Assembly: GCA_963789535.1 (NCBI GenBank)
Contig: CAWBKU010000005.1
Location: forward strand, 1,426,001 to 1,490,000
Direction: 5' to 3'
Source of the DNA: CAVXHQ01 sp963789535
GTDB taxonomy: Bacteria; Pseudomonadota; Alphaproteobacteria; Rhodobacterales; Rhodobacteraceae
Length of the DNA stretch: 64,000 nucleotides
How positions within the stretch are numbered: position 1 is the stretch's first letter; each line of letters begins with the position of its first letter. Shown piece after piece: positions 18,840-25,665 of the stretch. Made by a program: the position numbers and the translations under genes. The notes under the pieces are model-generated. The model had not been told where the DNA came from. It was given only the letters and a program-made list of their open reading frames with translations, and ran no database searches.

Positions 18840-20252
18840 CTAGTCGAGCACGTAGCCATATGAGCCGGAGAAGTCCTGTCTGGCAACCTCTCCCGCGCCG
18901 CCGGTCTGCGGCGCCTCGTCCGACGAAACCCGGCCGAAGAGGAAAAGATCCCGTTCGGTCGGCGGGCGGACCCGGTCGGTCGGCAGCGCGTAGGAATTGC
19001 CGCGGGTCGGCGTCACCAGATGGGCGGTGATGATGATGACGAGTTCGGTCTGGCTGCGGCTGAACTCGGCCGAGCGGAACAGGGCGCCGAGGACCGGGAT
19101 GTCGCCCAGCCATGGCACCTGACCCGAAAGGTCGCGGAAGTCGTCGGACAAAAGGCCCGCGATTGCAAAGCTCTCGCCATCGCGCATCTCGACCGTGGTC
19201 GAGGTTTCGCGGCGGCGGAAGGCGTCGATGGTGAAGGTGCCCTGGGTAAAGCCGTTGCCGGGGTCGATCGAGGAGACCGCGGCCTCGAGCTCGATGTTGA
19301 TGAGGTCGCCGTCGACGACCCGCGGGGTAAAGCTGAGCTCGACACCGAAAGGTTTGTAGACGACCGAGATGCGGCCGTCCTCCTGGCTGACGGGCACCGG
19401 GTATTCGCCGCCCGCGAGGAACCGCGCCTCCTGTCCCGAGAGGGCCGTCAGGTTCGGTTCGGCCAGCGTGCGGACCATGCCGCGCAATTCGAGCGCCTCG
19501 AGAAGGATGCCGACCTCGACACCCCCGGCGTTGAACCCGAAGAGGAACGCGCCGTTGTTCTGGCTGGCGGTGGGCAGGCTGCTGCTGACGCCGCCGTTGC
19601 CCACAAGGGTGTTGGTGCCCGCCGAGATGCCGAGGCTGTCGCCGAGGGCGGCGCCGCCGAGGGCGACCGAGGAGGAGAGCGCCTGACTGACCGTGCGCTG
19701 CATTTCGGCGAACTGGACGCGCAGCATCACCTGCTGCGTGCCGCCGACGCTCATCAGGTTCGACACCCGCTCGGGGGCATAGCGTTCGGCCAGTTCGAGG
19801 GCCCTGTCGAGCCGCGCGATGGAGGAAACGGTGCCCGATAGCACGATGCCGTCGTTCGCGGTGCGCACCTCGATCGGCTCGCCCGGCAGGATCTGTGCCA
19901 GACGCTCACGGAATTCGGCGACGTCCGGCGTGACCTGGACCTCGACGTTCGAGATCAGCGTGCCGTCGGCGGCGAGGATCGTGAGCGTCGTGCGCCCCGG
20001 CTCCTTTCCCAGCACATAGATCGTGCGGTCCGACAGCGACGAGATGTCGGCGATGCCCGGGTTGGCGATGGAGAGTTCCGCAAACGGCGTGTCGCTCTCG
20101 ACCACCACCGCGCGGTTCATCGGCACCTGAAGCGCCGCCGAGGGCGCTCCCTGCAACACGCGAAGCATTTGTGCCGGTGCCATCGTTGGAACGGCCGCAA
20201 CGCCGAACGCGAGGCCCGCAACCGCGGACCGAAGTATAGTGATGCTTTTCAT
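18840..20252 (-). CDS. rcpA: Tad pilus secretin RcpA (CpaC)
   Basis: A 470-residue outer-membrane secretin through which the Flp pilus emerges. It has a signal peptide (to about residue 27, ending APA-QML), a BON/pilus-assembly N-terminal domain, and the GspD-type secretin core with VPWLGDIPVLGALF near residue 390. The start at ATG 20252 is chosen because the signal peptide begins there; the reading frame stays open upstream but codes no sensible protein. A terminator lies between this gene and rcpC, so it may have its own promoter in the 219-base spacer. Confidence 0.93.
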   Translation of the reverse strand: MKSITILRSAVAGLAFGVAAVPTMAPAQMLRVLQGAPSAALQVPMNRAVVVESDTPFAELSIANPGIADISSLSDRTIYVLGKEPGRTTLTILAADGTLISNVEVQVTPDVAEFRERLAQILPGEPIEVRTANDGIVLSGTVSSIARLDRALELAERYAPERVSNLMSVGGTQQVMLRVQFAEMQRTVSQALSSSVALGGAALGDSLGISAGTNTLVGNGGVSSSLPTASQNNGAFLFGFNAGGVEVGILLEALELRGMVRTLAEPNLTALSGQEARFLAGGEYPVPVSQEDGRISVVYKPFGVELSFTPRVVDGDLINIELEAAVSSIDPGNGFTQGTFTIDAFRRRETSTTVEMRDGESFAIAGLLSDDFRDLSGQVPWLGDIPVLGALFRSAEFSRSQTELVIIITAHLVTPTRGNSYALPTDRVRPPTERDLFLFGRVSSDEAPQTGGAGEVARQDFSGSYGYVLD

Positions 20253-20413
20253 AGTAACTGCCTCTCCGACCACGCCTCGATTTTCGGGTCTTGTTGCCCG
20301 AGATTTGGCGGTAAGGTGCCCTGAGCCTTCATTTATTGCAAGAATCAAAGTCTTGTGGCGCCAAAGTGATGTGGATAAGTCGCACCAATTCGCCACCTGT
20401 TTGAACCGCCACG

Positions 20414-20449
20414 TAAAAAGACGCACCCTGGGGGACCGGGATGCGCCTT
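20414..20449 (-). terminator. intrinsic terminator after rcpC
   Basis: On the minus strand an imperfect stem AAGGCGCATCCC / GGGTGCGTCTT (one bulged T) is followed by a run of five T. It lies 23 bases past the rcpC stop and about 160 bases before rcpA. It would separate flp-rcpC messages from the rcpA and downstream messages, at least in part. Confidence 0.65.
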
Positions 20450-20471
20450 GTCGTTTCGGTGTCGGGCGGGA

Positions 20472-21332
20472 TCAGTTGGTGCAGGCGATCTCTGCGTCGA
20501 CCACTTCGGCACCCCGGCGGACCCGCGTCGTGCAGACCTGCTCCCGCTCGGGGGCGACCTCGACGACCGGTGCGCTCTCGACGATCCCGAGGAGGCTGCG
20601 CTGGTTCACTTCGCTGGCCGTGGCCACCGTTTCGTCGGAATAGCCCACCAGGCTGAGCGCCAGATCTCCAGAGGATTGCGCCTGAAGGAGGCGGGCCACC
20701 TGTTGCGGCGAGACCTCGACGGTGACGGTCCGGGCGATGGCGGTGCCCGAGCGGTTGGCGTCCGCACTCTGGTCGATCGCGATGATGGTGAGCCCGGTGT
20801 CGATGAGCTGTGTCATGTCCTGCCGCCCCTCGAGGCCGACGCCGACCTGACCGGACCAGTAGACGTCGACCCGGTCGCCGGGCCGCAGGAAGCCGGACAC
20901 GCCCGAGGCCGCGTCGACCTCGATGGTAAAGGCGCGCATCCCTTCGGACAGGCGGGTGGTGATGCCGACCTGTTCGCCGGGTGCCGTGACCTTGGCGGCG
21001 ATGACCGGCTCGTTGGCCTCCATCTGGCGGGTCGCGGTGCGGGGCAGGTCGGTGCCGCGCGGAAAGAGTTCTGCCTCGGTGCGGAACACGCCCTCGGGAA
21101 GGAACGGCTCGGCGTAGCGGATCAGCGTCGACGTCGTCGACGGTGATCGTTCGCCGAAGTTGATCAGCCGGTTGACGGCATAGACCTCGACGGTCGGAAT
21201 CTGCTGGGCCGCGATGGCACGGGCCTGGGCCAGGGTCGCGTTCTGCTGTTCGAAATATCCCTTCACCATGTAGACCGCGAAACCCGCCAGCCCCATGCCG
21301 ATGATAAGAACAAGACCGAAGACTGCGCGCAT
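20472..21332 (-). CDS. cpaB: Flp pilus assembly protein RcpC (CpaB)
   Basis: A 286-residue protein with one N-terminal membrane helix (about 4-24) and a periplasmic SAF/CpaB domain (about 40-110, with FGERSPSTTSTLIR and EPFLPEGVF), then the RcpC-type domain with PGDRVDVYW. It is thought to stabilise the secretin or its link to peptidoglycan. It is encoded directly after the first Flp pilin gene. The start ATG 21332 follows a GC-rich hairpin leader (21355-21373). Confidence 0.9.
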   Translation of the reverse strand: MRAVFGLVLIIGMGLAGFAVYMVKGYFEQQNATLAQARAIAAQQIPTVEVYAVNRLINFGERSPSTTSTLIRYAEPFLPEGVFRTEAELFPRGTDLPRTATRQMEANEPVIAAKVTAPGEQVGITTRLSEGMRAFTIEVDAASGVSGFLRPGDRVDVYWSGQVGVGLEGRQDMTQLIDTGLTIIAIDQSADANRSGTAIARTVTVEVSPQQVARLLQAQSSGDLALSLVGYSDETVATASEVNQRSLLGIVESAPVVEVAPEREQVCTTRVRRGAEVVDAEIACTN

Positions 21333-21402
21333 GAGTGATACCTCATGGTGTCGTCCGGCCTCTTGCGGGCCGGGTTGTCGGTTCGGTGGACCCCGGGTCG
21401 TA

Positions 21403-21597
21403 CTAGTTGAACGCGACTACCGGTACCGGAGCCGCGCTTAGAACCGCACCGGTACCCGAAGACACTTCGGTGGCGCCGCTCGCAATCGAGGACGCAACCA
21501 GAACGCCGAAAATGATCAGGCCTCCGGTCAGGACCACCCAGTCGACAGTAATGGCGCCCTCTTCGGACTTCTTAAATGCGATAAGGTGAGCAAACAT
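21403..21597 (-). CDS. Flp-type IVb pilin-like protein 1
   Basis: A 64-residue prepilin: a short leader (MFAHLIAFKKSEEG) then ITVDWVVLTGG and a hydrophobic helix, then a small Ser/Ala-rich tail. By comparison with its two neighbours, cleavage by the prepilin peptidase would be after the Gly that precedes AITVDW. Residue 5 of the mature form is Asp, not the usual Glu. The start at 21597 has GGAGA upstream. It is the most diverged of the three and lies nearest the assembly genes. It could be a minor pilin. Confidence 0.82.
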   Translation of the reverse strand: MFAHLIAFKKSEEGAITVDWVVLTGGLIIFGVLVASSIASGATEVSSGTGAVLSAAPVPVVAFN

Positions 21598-21795
21598 CCC
21601 TGGTTCTCCATTAAGGCGGGGCATGGCAGCCCTCGCAGTCTTCAAGTGATGTCTATTCCTGACGTGGGATTTTGGCCTTAATGAGGCCAGATCGGCGTAG
21701 TTGTGGGGCGCGGCATGGAAAAGAGCCGCACTTCACTGTGTGACCCTAGATACCTGAACCTGGTTGGGCCGTAGCAGAAATATGAGGTGGAAAAT

Positions 21796-21984
21796 TTAGA
21801 ATGTGATCGCCGGCGTTGCGGTTCCAAGTTCCGCTTCGATTCCGACGGCCATTGATTCGGCGCCGCCGCGGACGGATGCCAGAACGGCAATACCGATGCC
21901 GACAATGGCGGCGGTCAAAACGACCCAATCGACGGTCACGGCACCGACTTCGTCGAATGCAAACTCCTTGACGAACTTGAACAT
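21796..21984 (-). CDS. Flp-type IVb pilin 2
   Basis: A 62-residue prepilin with leader MFKFVKEFAFDEVG and mature start AVTVDWVVLTAAIVG. The hydrophobic helix runs to about residue 36, then SVRGGAESM and a short tail ending PAITF. A strong AGGAGG lies upstream of ATG 21984. It is a close paralog of the third pilin: they share GAVTVDWVVLTAAIVG and SVRGGA. It may be a structural subunit. The 198-base spacer to pilin 1 shows no other gene. Confidence 0.88.
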   Translation of the reverse strand: MFKFVKEFAFDEVGAVTVDWVVLTAAIVGIGIAVLASVRGGAESMAVGIEAELGTATPAITF

Positions 21985-22330
21985 GGCAGGTTTGCCTCCT
22001 AGATTTCCTCAGGTTGCGGATGTCTTGCGGAATGACCGGGCCAGATCTTTCAGTGGGTTGTCTCCGCTTTCGATCTCGTCATTGTGCCATCGGTTCGTGG
22101 CGCAAATGCGGCAGCGGTTTCGACAAATTCAGTTGACCAAAGAATTTCTGCGGTTTGCATAAAATTGATTGTTCCCTCGTCGGCGGCGGAGGAAAGCCAC
22201 CGCGCCAGGTTTCGAGAAGACCGGCGTCTGTTGCCGAACTCTCCTAAAGTGCCAAACGATAGCGAAAGCGATTTTGTAAACTAGTTGGCAGATCGGGGCA
22301 TTTCGATTCTTGCAGTTCGTGATATGCTTC
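21985..22330. other. spacer between pilin genes 2 and 3, no gene seen
   Basis: A 346-base stretch, visibly more AT-rich than the surroundings, with no convincing open frame. It probably carries the promoter and leader of pilin 2 (minus strand). I see no clear CtrA, sigma-54 or other operator match. Confidence 0.5.
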
Positions 22331-22612
22331 CTAGGTTTTGATACGAGAATGGGCCGCACCCTTCGGTGCGGCCCATCTGTATCGAATACACGGCGATCGA
22401 TACGTTAGATTTAGCTTGCGGGGGCGAAAGAAATCGTCGGACACAGCGGTCCCGAGTTGCGTTTCGATGCCCTCGGCCATGTCGACGGCGCCGCCACGGA
22501 CGGACGTGAGAACGGCGATGCCGAGGCCGACGATGGCGGCGGTCAGCACGACCCAGTCGACGGTCACGGCACCGTCTTCGTCGCGGGCAAAGTTCTGGAT
22601 GAAGTTCAGCAT
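22331..22612 (-). CDS. Flp-type IVb pilin 3, C-terminus probably extended by a frameshift
   Basis: Leader MLNFIQNFARDEDG, mature start AVTVDWVVLTAAIVG, then SVRGGAVDM, as in pilin 2. The reading frame continues to 93 residues, about 30 longer than its paralogs. The extra tail (rich in Arg, Tyr, Trp) is translated from a perfect hairpin at 22349-22376. One fewer T in the TTTC near 22424-22428 would give a tail ending FFAPAS and stop at 22411, a normal length. So the true gene is probably 22411-22612. GAGGAGA lies before ATG 22612. It is the first gene of the tad locus. Confidence 0.8.
   Translation of the reverse strand: MLNFIQNFARDEDGAVTVDWVVLTAAIVGLGIAVLTSVRGGAVDMAEGIETQLGTAVSDDFFRPRKLNLTYRSPCIRYRWAAPKGAAHSRIKT
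22349..22376 (-). terminator. perfect 12-bp hairpin after pilin 3
   Basis: ATGGGCCGCACC / GGTGCGGCCCAT with a four-base loop. On the minus strand the sequence after the stem is only weakly T-rich (TCTCGTAT). It may be a terminator or an mRNA-stabilising 3' end that favours high pilin expression over the downstream genes. It lies inside the nominal coding frame, which argues that the frame is shifted. Confidence 0.6.
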
Positions 22613-22978
22613 GTTGGTCTCTCCTCAGAGGGGTTCAGTTGTTGCAGTCATATCCGGCGGATCGTCTCGGGCCGGCCTCTTGTTTGGCCCGATCCCCGCG
22701 TTGGATGAGGACGTTATGGCGGTCGTGTGCGGCAGGAATGGGGCACGACTTTATCGAATTTTGGGCGATTAGTCTTTTGTTAGCCTGTTCGGCGAAACAC
22801 TGGGTTTCAGCCTTGGAAACAACGTCTCCGGGCATCCGGCGGGGTCGCGCGGCAGGGGAGGCGTCTATCCGTCTGCAACAGTTGGAAAAAATCTGACCAA
22901 CACTGTCGTGCGACAGGCGCCAGACGGGCGGGTGGCATGATAGGCAGGGCAAAACCAACAAGAGCAGGCAGGCGCGCA
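22613..22978. promoter_or_regulatory. divergent spacer between the tad locus and the lytic transglycosylase
   Basis: A 366-base stretch without a gene. It must hold promoters for pilin 3 (minus) and the transglycosylase (plus). A TCGGGCC / GGCCCGA inverted repeat lies at 22667-22692, about 55 bases upstream of the pilin start. It shares CCGGCCTCTTG with the hairpin upstream of cpaB. No promoter consensus could be assigned with confidence. Confidence 0.45.
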
Positions 22979-23881
22979 ATGACGCGAACACTTCGAGCGG
23001 CGGGGCGGGCGGCATCCCGGAAGGCAGGCATGGTCCTCGCCATTCTCGCGTCGGGCACGACGATTGCCGCGGCGCAGACCACAGACCGCTATCAGCCGGA
23101 TTTCACCTTTCGCACCGTGACGGTGCCGACGGCGGGCACCACGAGCCGCATCAACGTGCAGATCGACCCCTCGGCGCCGAGTGCAATCCGCGCGCCCGCG
23201 GCCCCGGCGGCACCGGCCACCGCCGGATCCGTGCCGGTCTCTGCCGCCGCCGTGCCACGCCCTGCCGCACCGCCGCAGCCCAGCGGCTATGAATGGTACT
23301 GGGACATCATCTCGCCCTCGATCGAGGCCCGCTCGAACGGGCGCCTCGAGGAGGCGGTGCAGGCGCTGAACTCGGCCCCTACGGGCAGCACGGTGCCGCA
23401 ACCGCGGGTGCAGGCGATGCAGGACATCGCGGCGGTCCACGGTCGCGACATCCTCATGGCGACGGTCGGCACGCGGGTGTCGCCTGCCCTCGTCCTCGCC
23501 GTCATTTCCGTCGAGAGCGGCGGGCAGACCGGCGCGGTAAGTTCGGCAGGGGCGGCGGGCCTGATGCAGCTCATGCCCGCGACGGCGGAACGGTTCGGCG
23601 TGGACGACCGGCTGTCGGCGACCGAGAGCATCGGGGGCGGCGTCGCCTACCTCGACTGGCTGCTCGGGCATTTCGAGGGCGACCCGGTGCTCGCCATCGC
23701 GGCCTACAACGCGGGCGAGGGTTCGGTGCGCGACAACGCCGGCGTGCCGCCGTTCGCCGAAACGCGGGGCTATGTGCCCAAGGTGCTGGCCGCGTGGACG
23801 GTGGCGCGGGGGCTGTGCCAGACGCCGCCGATGCTGATCGGCGACGGCTGCGTGTTCGCGGTCAACAATGCGATGCCCTAG
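22979..23881 (+). CDS. secreted lytic transglycosylase (SLT domain)
   Basis: A 300-residue protein. After a long signal region (to about residue 33) comes an Ala/Pro-rich linker (about 60-103), then a transglycosylase SLT domain: ISVESGG with the catalytic Glu, SSAGAAGLMQLMPATAERFG, and AAYNAGEGSV. It would cut peptidoglycan glycan strands, probably to open a path for the Tad machine encoded divergently. The start ATG 22979 is preferred over ATG 22937 because it has AGG spaced well upstream and begins the signal peptide. Confidence 0.9.
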   Translation: MTRTLRAAGRAASRKAGMVLAILASGTTIAAAQTTDRYQPDFTFRTVTVPTAGTTSRINVQIDPSAPSAIRAPAAPAAPATAGSVPVSAAAVPRPAAPPQPSGYEWYWDIISPSIEARSNGRLEEAVQALNSAPTGSTVPQPRVQAMQDIAAVHGRDILMATVGTRVSPALVLAVISVESGGQTGAVSSAGAAGLMQLMPATAERFGVDDRLSATESIGGGVAYLDWLLGHFEGDPVLAIAAYNAGEGSVRDNAGVPPFAETRGYVPKVLAAWTVARGLCQTPPMLIGDGCVFAVNNAMP

Positions 23882-24505
23882 CTAGACGATGGTGGCCTCG
23901 GTCGCCGCGCGCAGCTCTTGCTCGGTCACGCCGTCCGCACATTCGACGATCCTGAGGCCGCCTTGCACCACGTCGAGGACGCCCAGATTGGTGATGATCC
24001 GGTCGACCACGCCCTTGCCGGTCAGCGGCAGGGTGCATTCCTTCAACAGTTTCGATTCGCCGTGCTTGCTGGTGTGGTCCATCACGACGATGACGCGCCC
24101 GACGCCTGCGACGAGATCCATCGCCCCGCCCATCCCCTTCACGAGCTTGCCCGGGATCATCCAGTTCGCCAGATCGCCGTTCTCGGCCACCTCCATCGCG
24201 CCGAGGATCGCCGCCGCGATCTTGCCGCCGCGAATCATCCCGAAACTCGTGGCGCTGTCGAAATAGGCGGTCCGGTCGAGTTCGGTGATCGTCTGCTTGC
24301 CCGCGTTGATGAGGTCGGCGTCCTCCTCCCCCTCGAGGGGGAAGGGGCCCATCCCCAGCATCCCGTTCTCGGATTGCAGGGTGATGTCCTTGTCGCCGAC
24401 ATAGTTCGCCACCAGCGTCGGGATGCCGATGCCGAGGTTCACGTACCAGCCGTCTTGCAGTTCCTGCGCCGCGCGGGCGGCCATCTGGTTGCGGTCCCAG
24501 GGCAT
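23882..24505 (-). CDS. scoB: 3-oxoacid CoA-transferase subunit B
   Basis: A 207-residue family I CoA-transferase beta subunit. The catalytic glutamate lies in SENGMLGMGP (about residues 45-54), and GMGGAMDLVAG and related motifs follow. With ScoA it moves CoA from succinyl-CoA to acetoacetate or another 3-oxoacid. It starts with no gap after the stop of a small unknown gene, with GAAGGA upstream, so the three genes form one coupled operon. Confidence 0.93.
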   Translation of the reverse strand: MPWDRNQMAARAAQELQDGWYVNLGIGIPTLVANYVGDKDITLQSENGMLGMGPFPLEGEEDADLINAGKQTITELDRTAYFDSATSFGMIRGGKIAAAILGAMEVAENGDLANWMIPGKLVKGMGGAMDLVAGVGRVIVVMDHTSKHGESKLLKECTLPLTGKGVVDRIITNLGVLDVVQGGLRIVECADGVTEQELRAATEATIV

Positions 24506-24712
24506 CTATTCGTCCTTCGACTGTTTGTGGGCAACCGGATCCCCGATCCCGGCAGGGGACACGCGGTTCCCTTCCTCGATCTGGGTCATGGTCAACGCGA
24601 TATGCGTCACAAGAAGCGGCACGTTCGCCACCGCCTCCTTGCCGAAGTGATCGAGCGCAATGGCATTCGCTTCGACCAGCAGCGCGCGCATGCGGTCCGC
24701 CGTCGTCTTCAT
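24506..24712 (-). CDS. 68-residue protein of unknown function between scoA and scoB
   Basis: A soluble, mostly helical small protein (first half amphipathic: MRALLVEANAIALDHFGKEA) with a polar tail rich in Lys, Gln and Ser. Its ATG overlaps the scoA stop (ATGA), and its TAG directly abuts the scoB ATG. I recognise no family. Coupling on both sides suggests it is made in step with the transferase subunits, perhaps to help assembly; this is inference. Confidence 0.7.
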   Translation of the reverse strand: MKTTADRMRALLVEANAIALDHFGKEAVANVPLLVTHIALTMTQIEEGNRVSPAGIGDPVAHKQSKDE

Positions 24713-25404
24713 GCCGACCTCACCGTGCGCTGCTCGATCCGCTTCTCATGAACCCCCTGCACGATCCGGTGCACATAGATCCCCGGCAGGTGGATGCCAT
24801 CGGGGTCGAGCGATCCGCGCGGCACGATCTCCTCGACCTCCGCCACGCAGACCTTGCCGCACATCGCGGCGGGCGGGTTGAAGTTGCGGGCGGTCTTGCG
24901 GAAGATCAGGTTGCCGGTGTCGTCGGCCTTCCACGCCTTGACGATCGACAGGTCCGCGACGATCCCGCGTTCGAGGATATAGTCCTGACCGTCGAAGGTC
25001 TTTACGTCCTTGCCCTCGGCGATCACCGTGCCGACGCCGGTCTTGGTATAGAACCCCGGAATGCCGCAGCCGCCCGCGCGCATCCGCTCGGCCAGCGTGC
25101 CCTGCGGATTGAACTCGAGTTCGAGTTCGCCCGACAGATACTGACGCATGAATTCCGCATTCTCGCCGACGTAGGACGAGATCATCTTTTTCACCTGCCG
25201 CGTCTGCAACAGGATGCCGATCCCGAAATCGTCGACGCCGGCGTTGTTGGACGCGAACGTCAGATCCTTCGTCCCCGCCTCCTTGATCTCGGCCAGCAGC
25301 AGTTCGGGGATGCCGCACAGGCCGAACCCGCCCGCCGCGATGAACATGCCGTCGAACAGCAGGCCGTCGAGGGCGTCGTGCGCGCTGTCGTAGATCTTCT
25401 TCAT
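24709..25404 (-). CDS. scoA: 3-oxoacid CoA-transferase subunit A
   Basis: A 231-residue alpha subunit. It shows the CoA-transferase glycine loop GGFGLCGIP near residue 25, and SNNAGVDDFGIG and GTLAERMRAGGCGIPGFYT, typical of the family. It works with ScoB in ketone-body or polyhydroxybutyrate-related metabolism. The start ATG 25404 fits the family N-terminus (MKKIYDSA); a longer frame upstream has no supporting homology. Confidence 0.93.
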   Translation of the reverse strand: MKKIYDSAHDALDGLLFDGMFIAAGGFGLCGIPELLLAEIKEAGTKDLTFASNNAGVDDFGIGILLQTRQVKKMISSYVGENAEFMRQYLSGELELEFNPQGTLAERMRAGGCGIPGFYTKTGVGTVIAEGKDVKTFDGQDYILERGIVADLSIVKAWKADDTGNLIFRKTARNFNPPAAMCGKVCVAEVEEIVPRGSLDPDGIHLPGIYVHRIVQGVHEKRIEQRTVRSA

Positions 25405-25468
25405 GCGAACTTTCCCCCGGCGTGTCGGGCCTGTTTTCCCGCGCGCGCCGGGCAATGTCAAACCATGC

Positions 25469-25496
25469 AAAAAGGCCGCACCCTGGGGCGCGGCCT
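25469..25496 (-). terminator. intrinsic terminator after the 24-residue membrane peptide
   Basis: On the minus strand, an AGGCCGC / GCGGCCT stem with a ten-base loop is followed by five T. It lies 25 bases after the stop of the small membrane peptide gene and before scoA. It therefore ends that short transcript and isolates scoA. Confidence 0.75.
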
Positions 25497-25521
25497 CGTC
25501 GCGGTCGGGTCGGCGATGGCC

Positions 25522-25596
25522 CTAGAAGAACCCCATCAACAGCAGGATGATGATGAGGATACCGGGGACGCCGAGGAACCAGAGTAGGATGGGCAT
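25522..25596 (-). CDS. 24-residue single-helix membrane peptide
   Basis: ATG at 25596 is preceded by AAGGAG with ideal spacing (6 bases). The 25-codon frame encodes MPILLWFLGVPGIL followed by a run of Ile and Leu and an end in MGFF, so one hydrophobic helix spans nearly the whole peptide. A clear terminator follows. The ribosome binding site, the all-hydrophobic content and the terminator together argue for a real gene. Similar tiny membrane peptides are known in many bacteria, but I cannot name this family. Confidence 0.65.
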   Translation of the reverse strand: MPILLWFLGVPGILIIILLLMGFF

Positions 25597-25665
25597 GATG
25601 TGCTCCTTGCTGAGTTGCAGGGAGAACCGGCTCCGGCGGAAATGGTTCCCCGTGGGCGCGCGGCG

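Noticed and set aside
22129..22359. 76-residue minus-strand frame between pilin genes 2 and 3
   Set aside because: No ribosome binding site and no family features; it overlaps the pilin 3 terminus and lies in an AT-rich promoter-like spacer.
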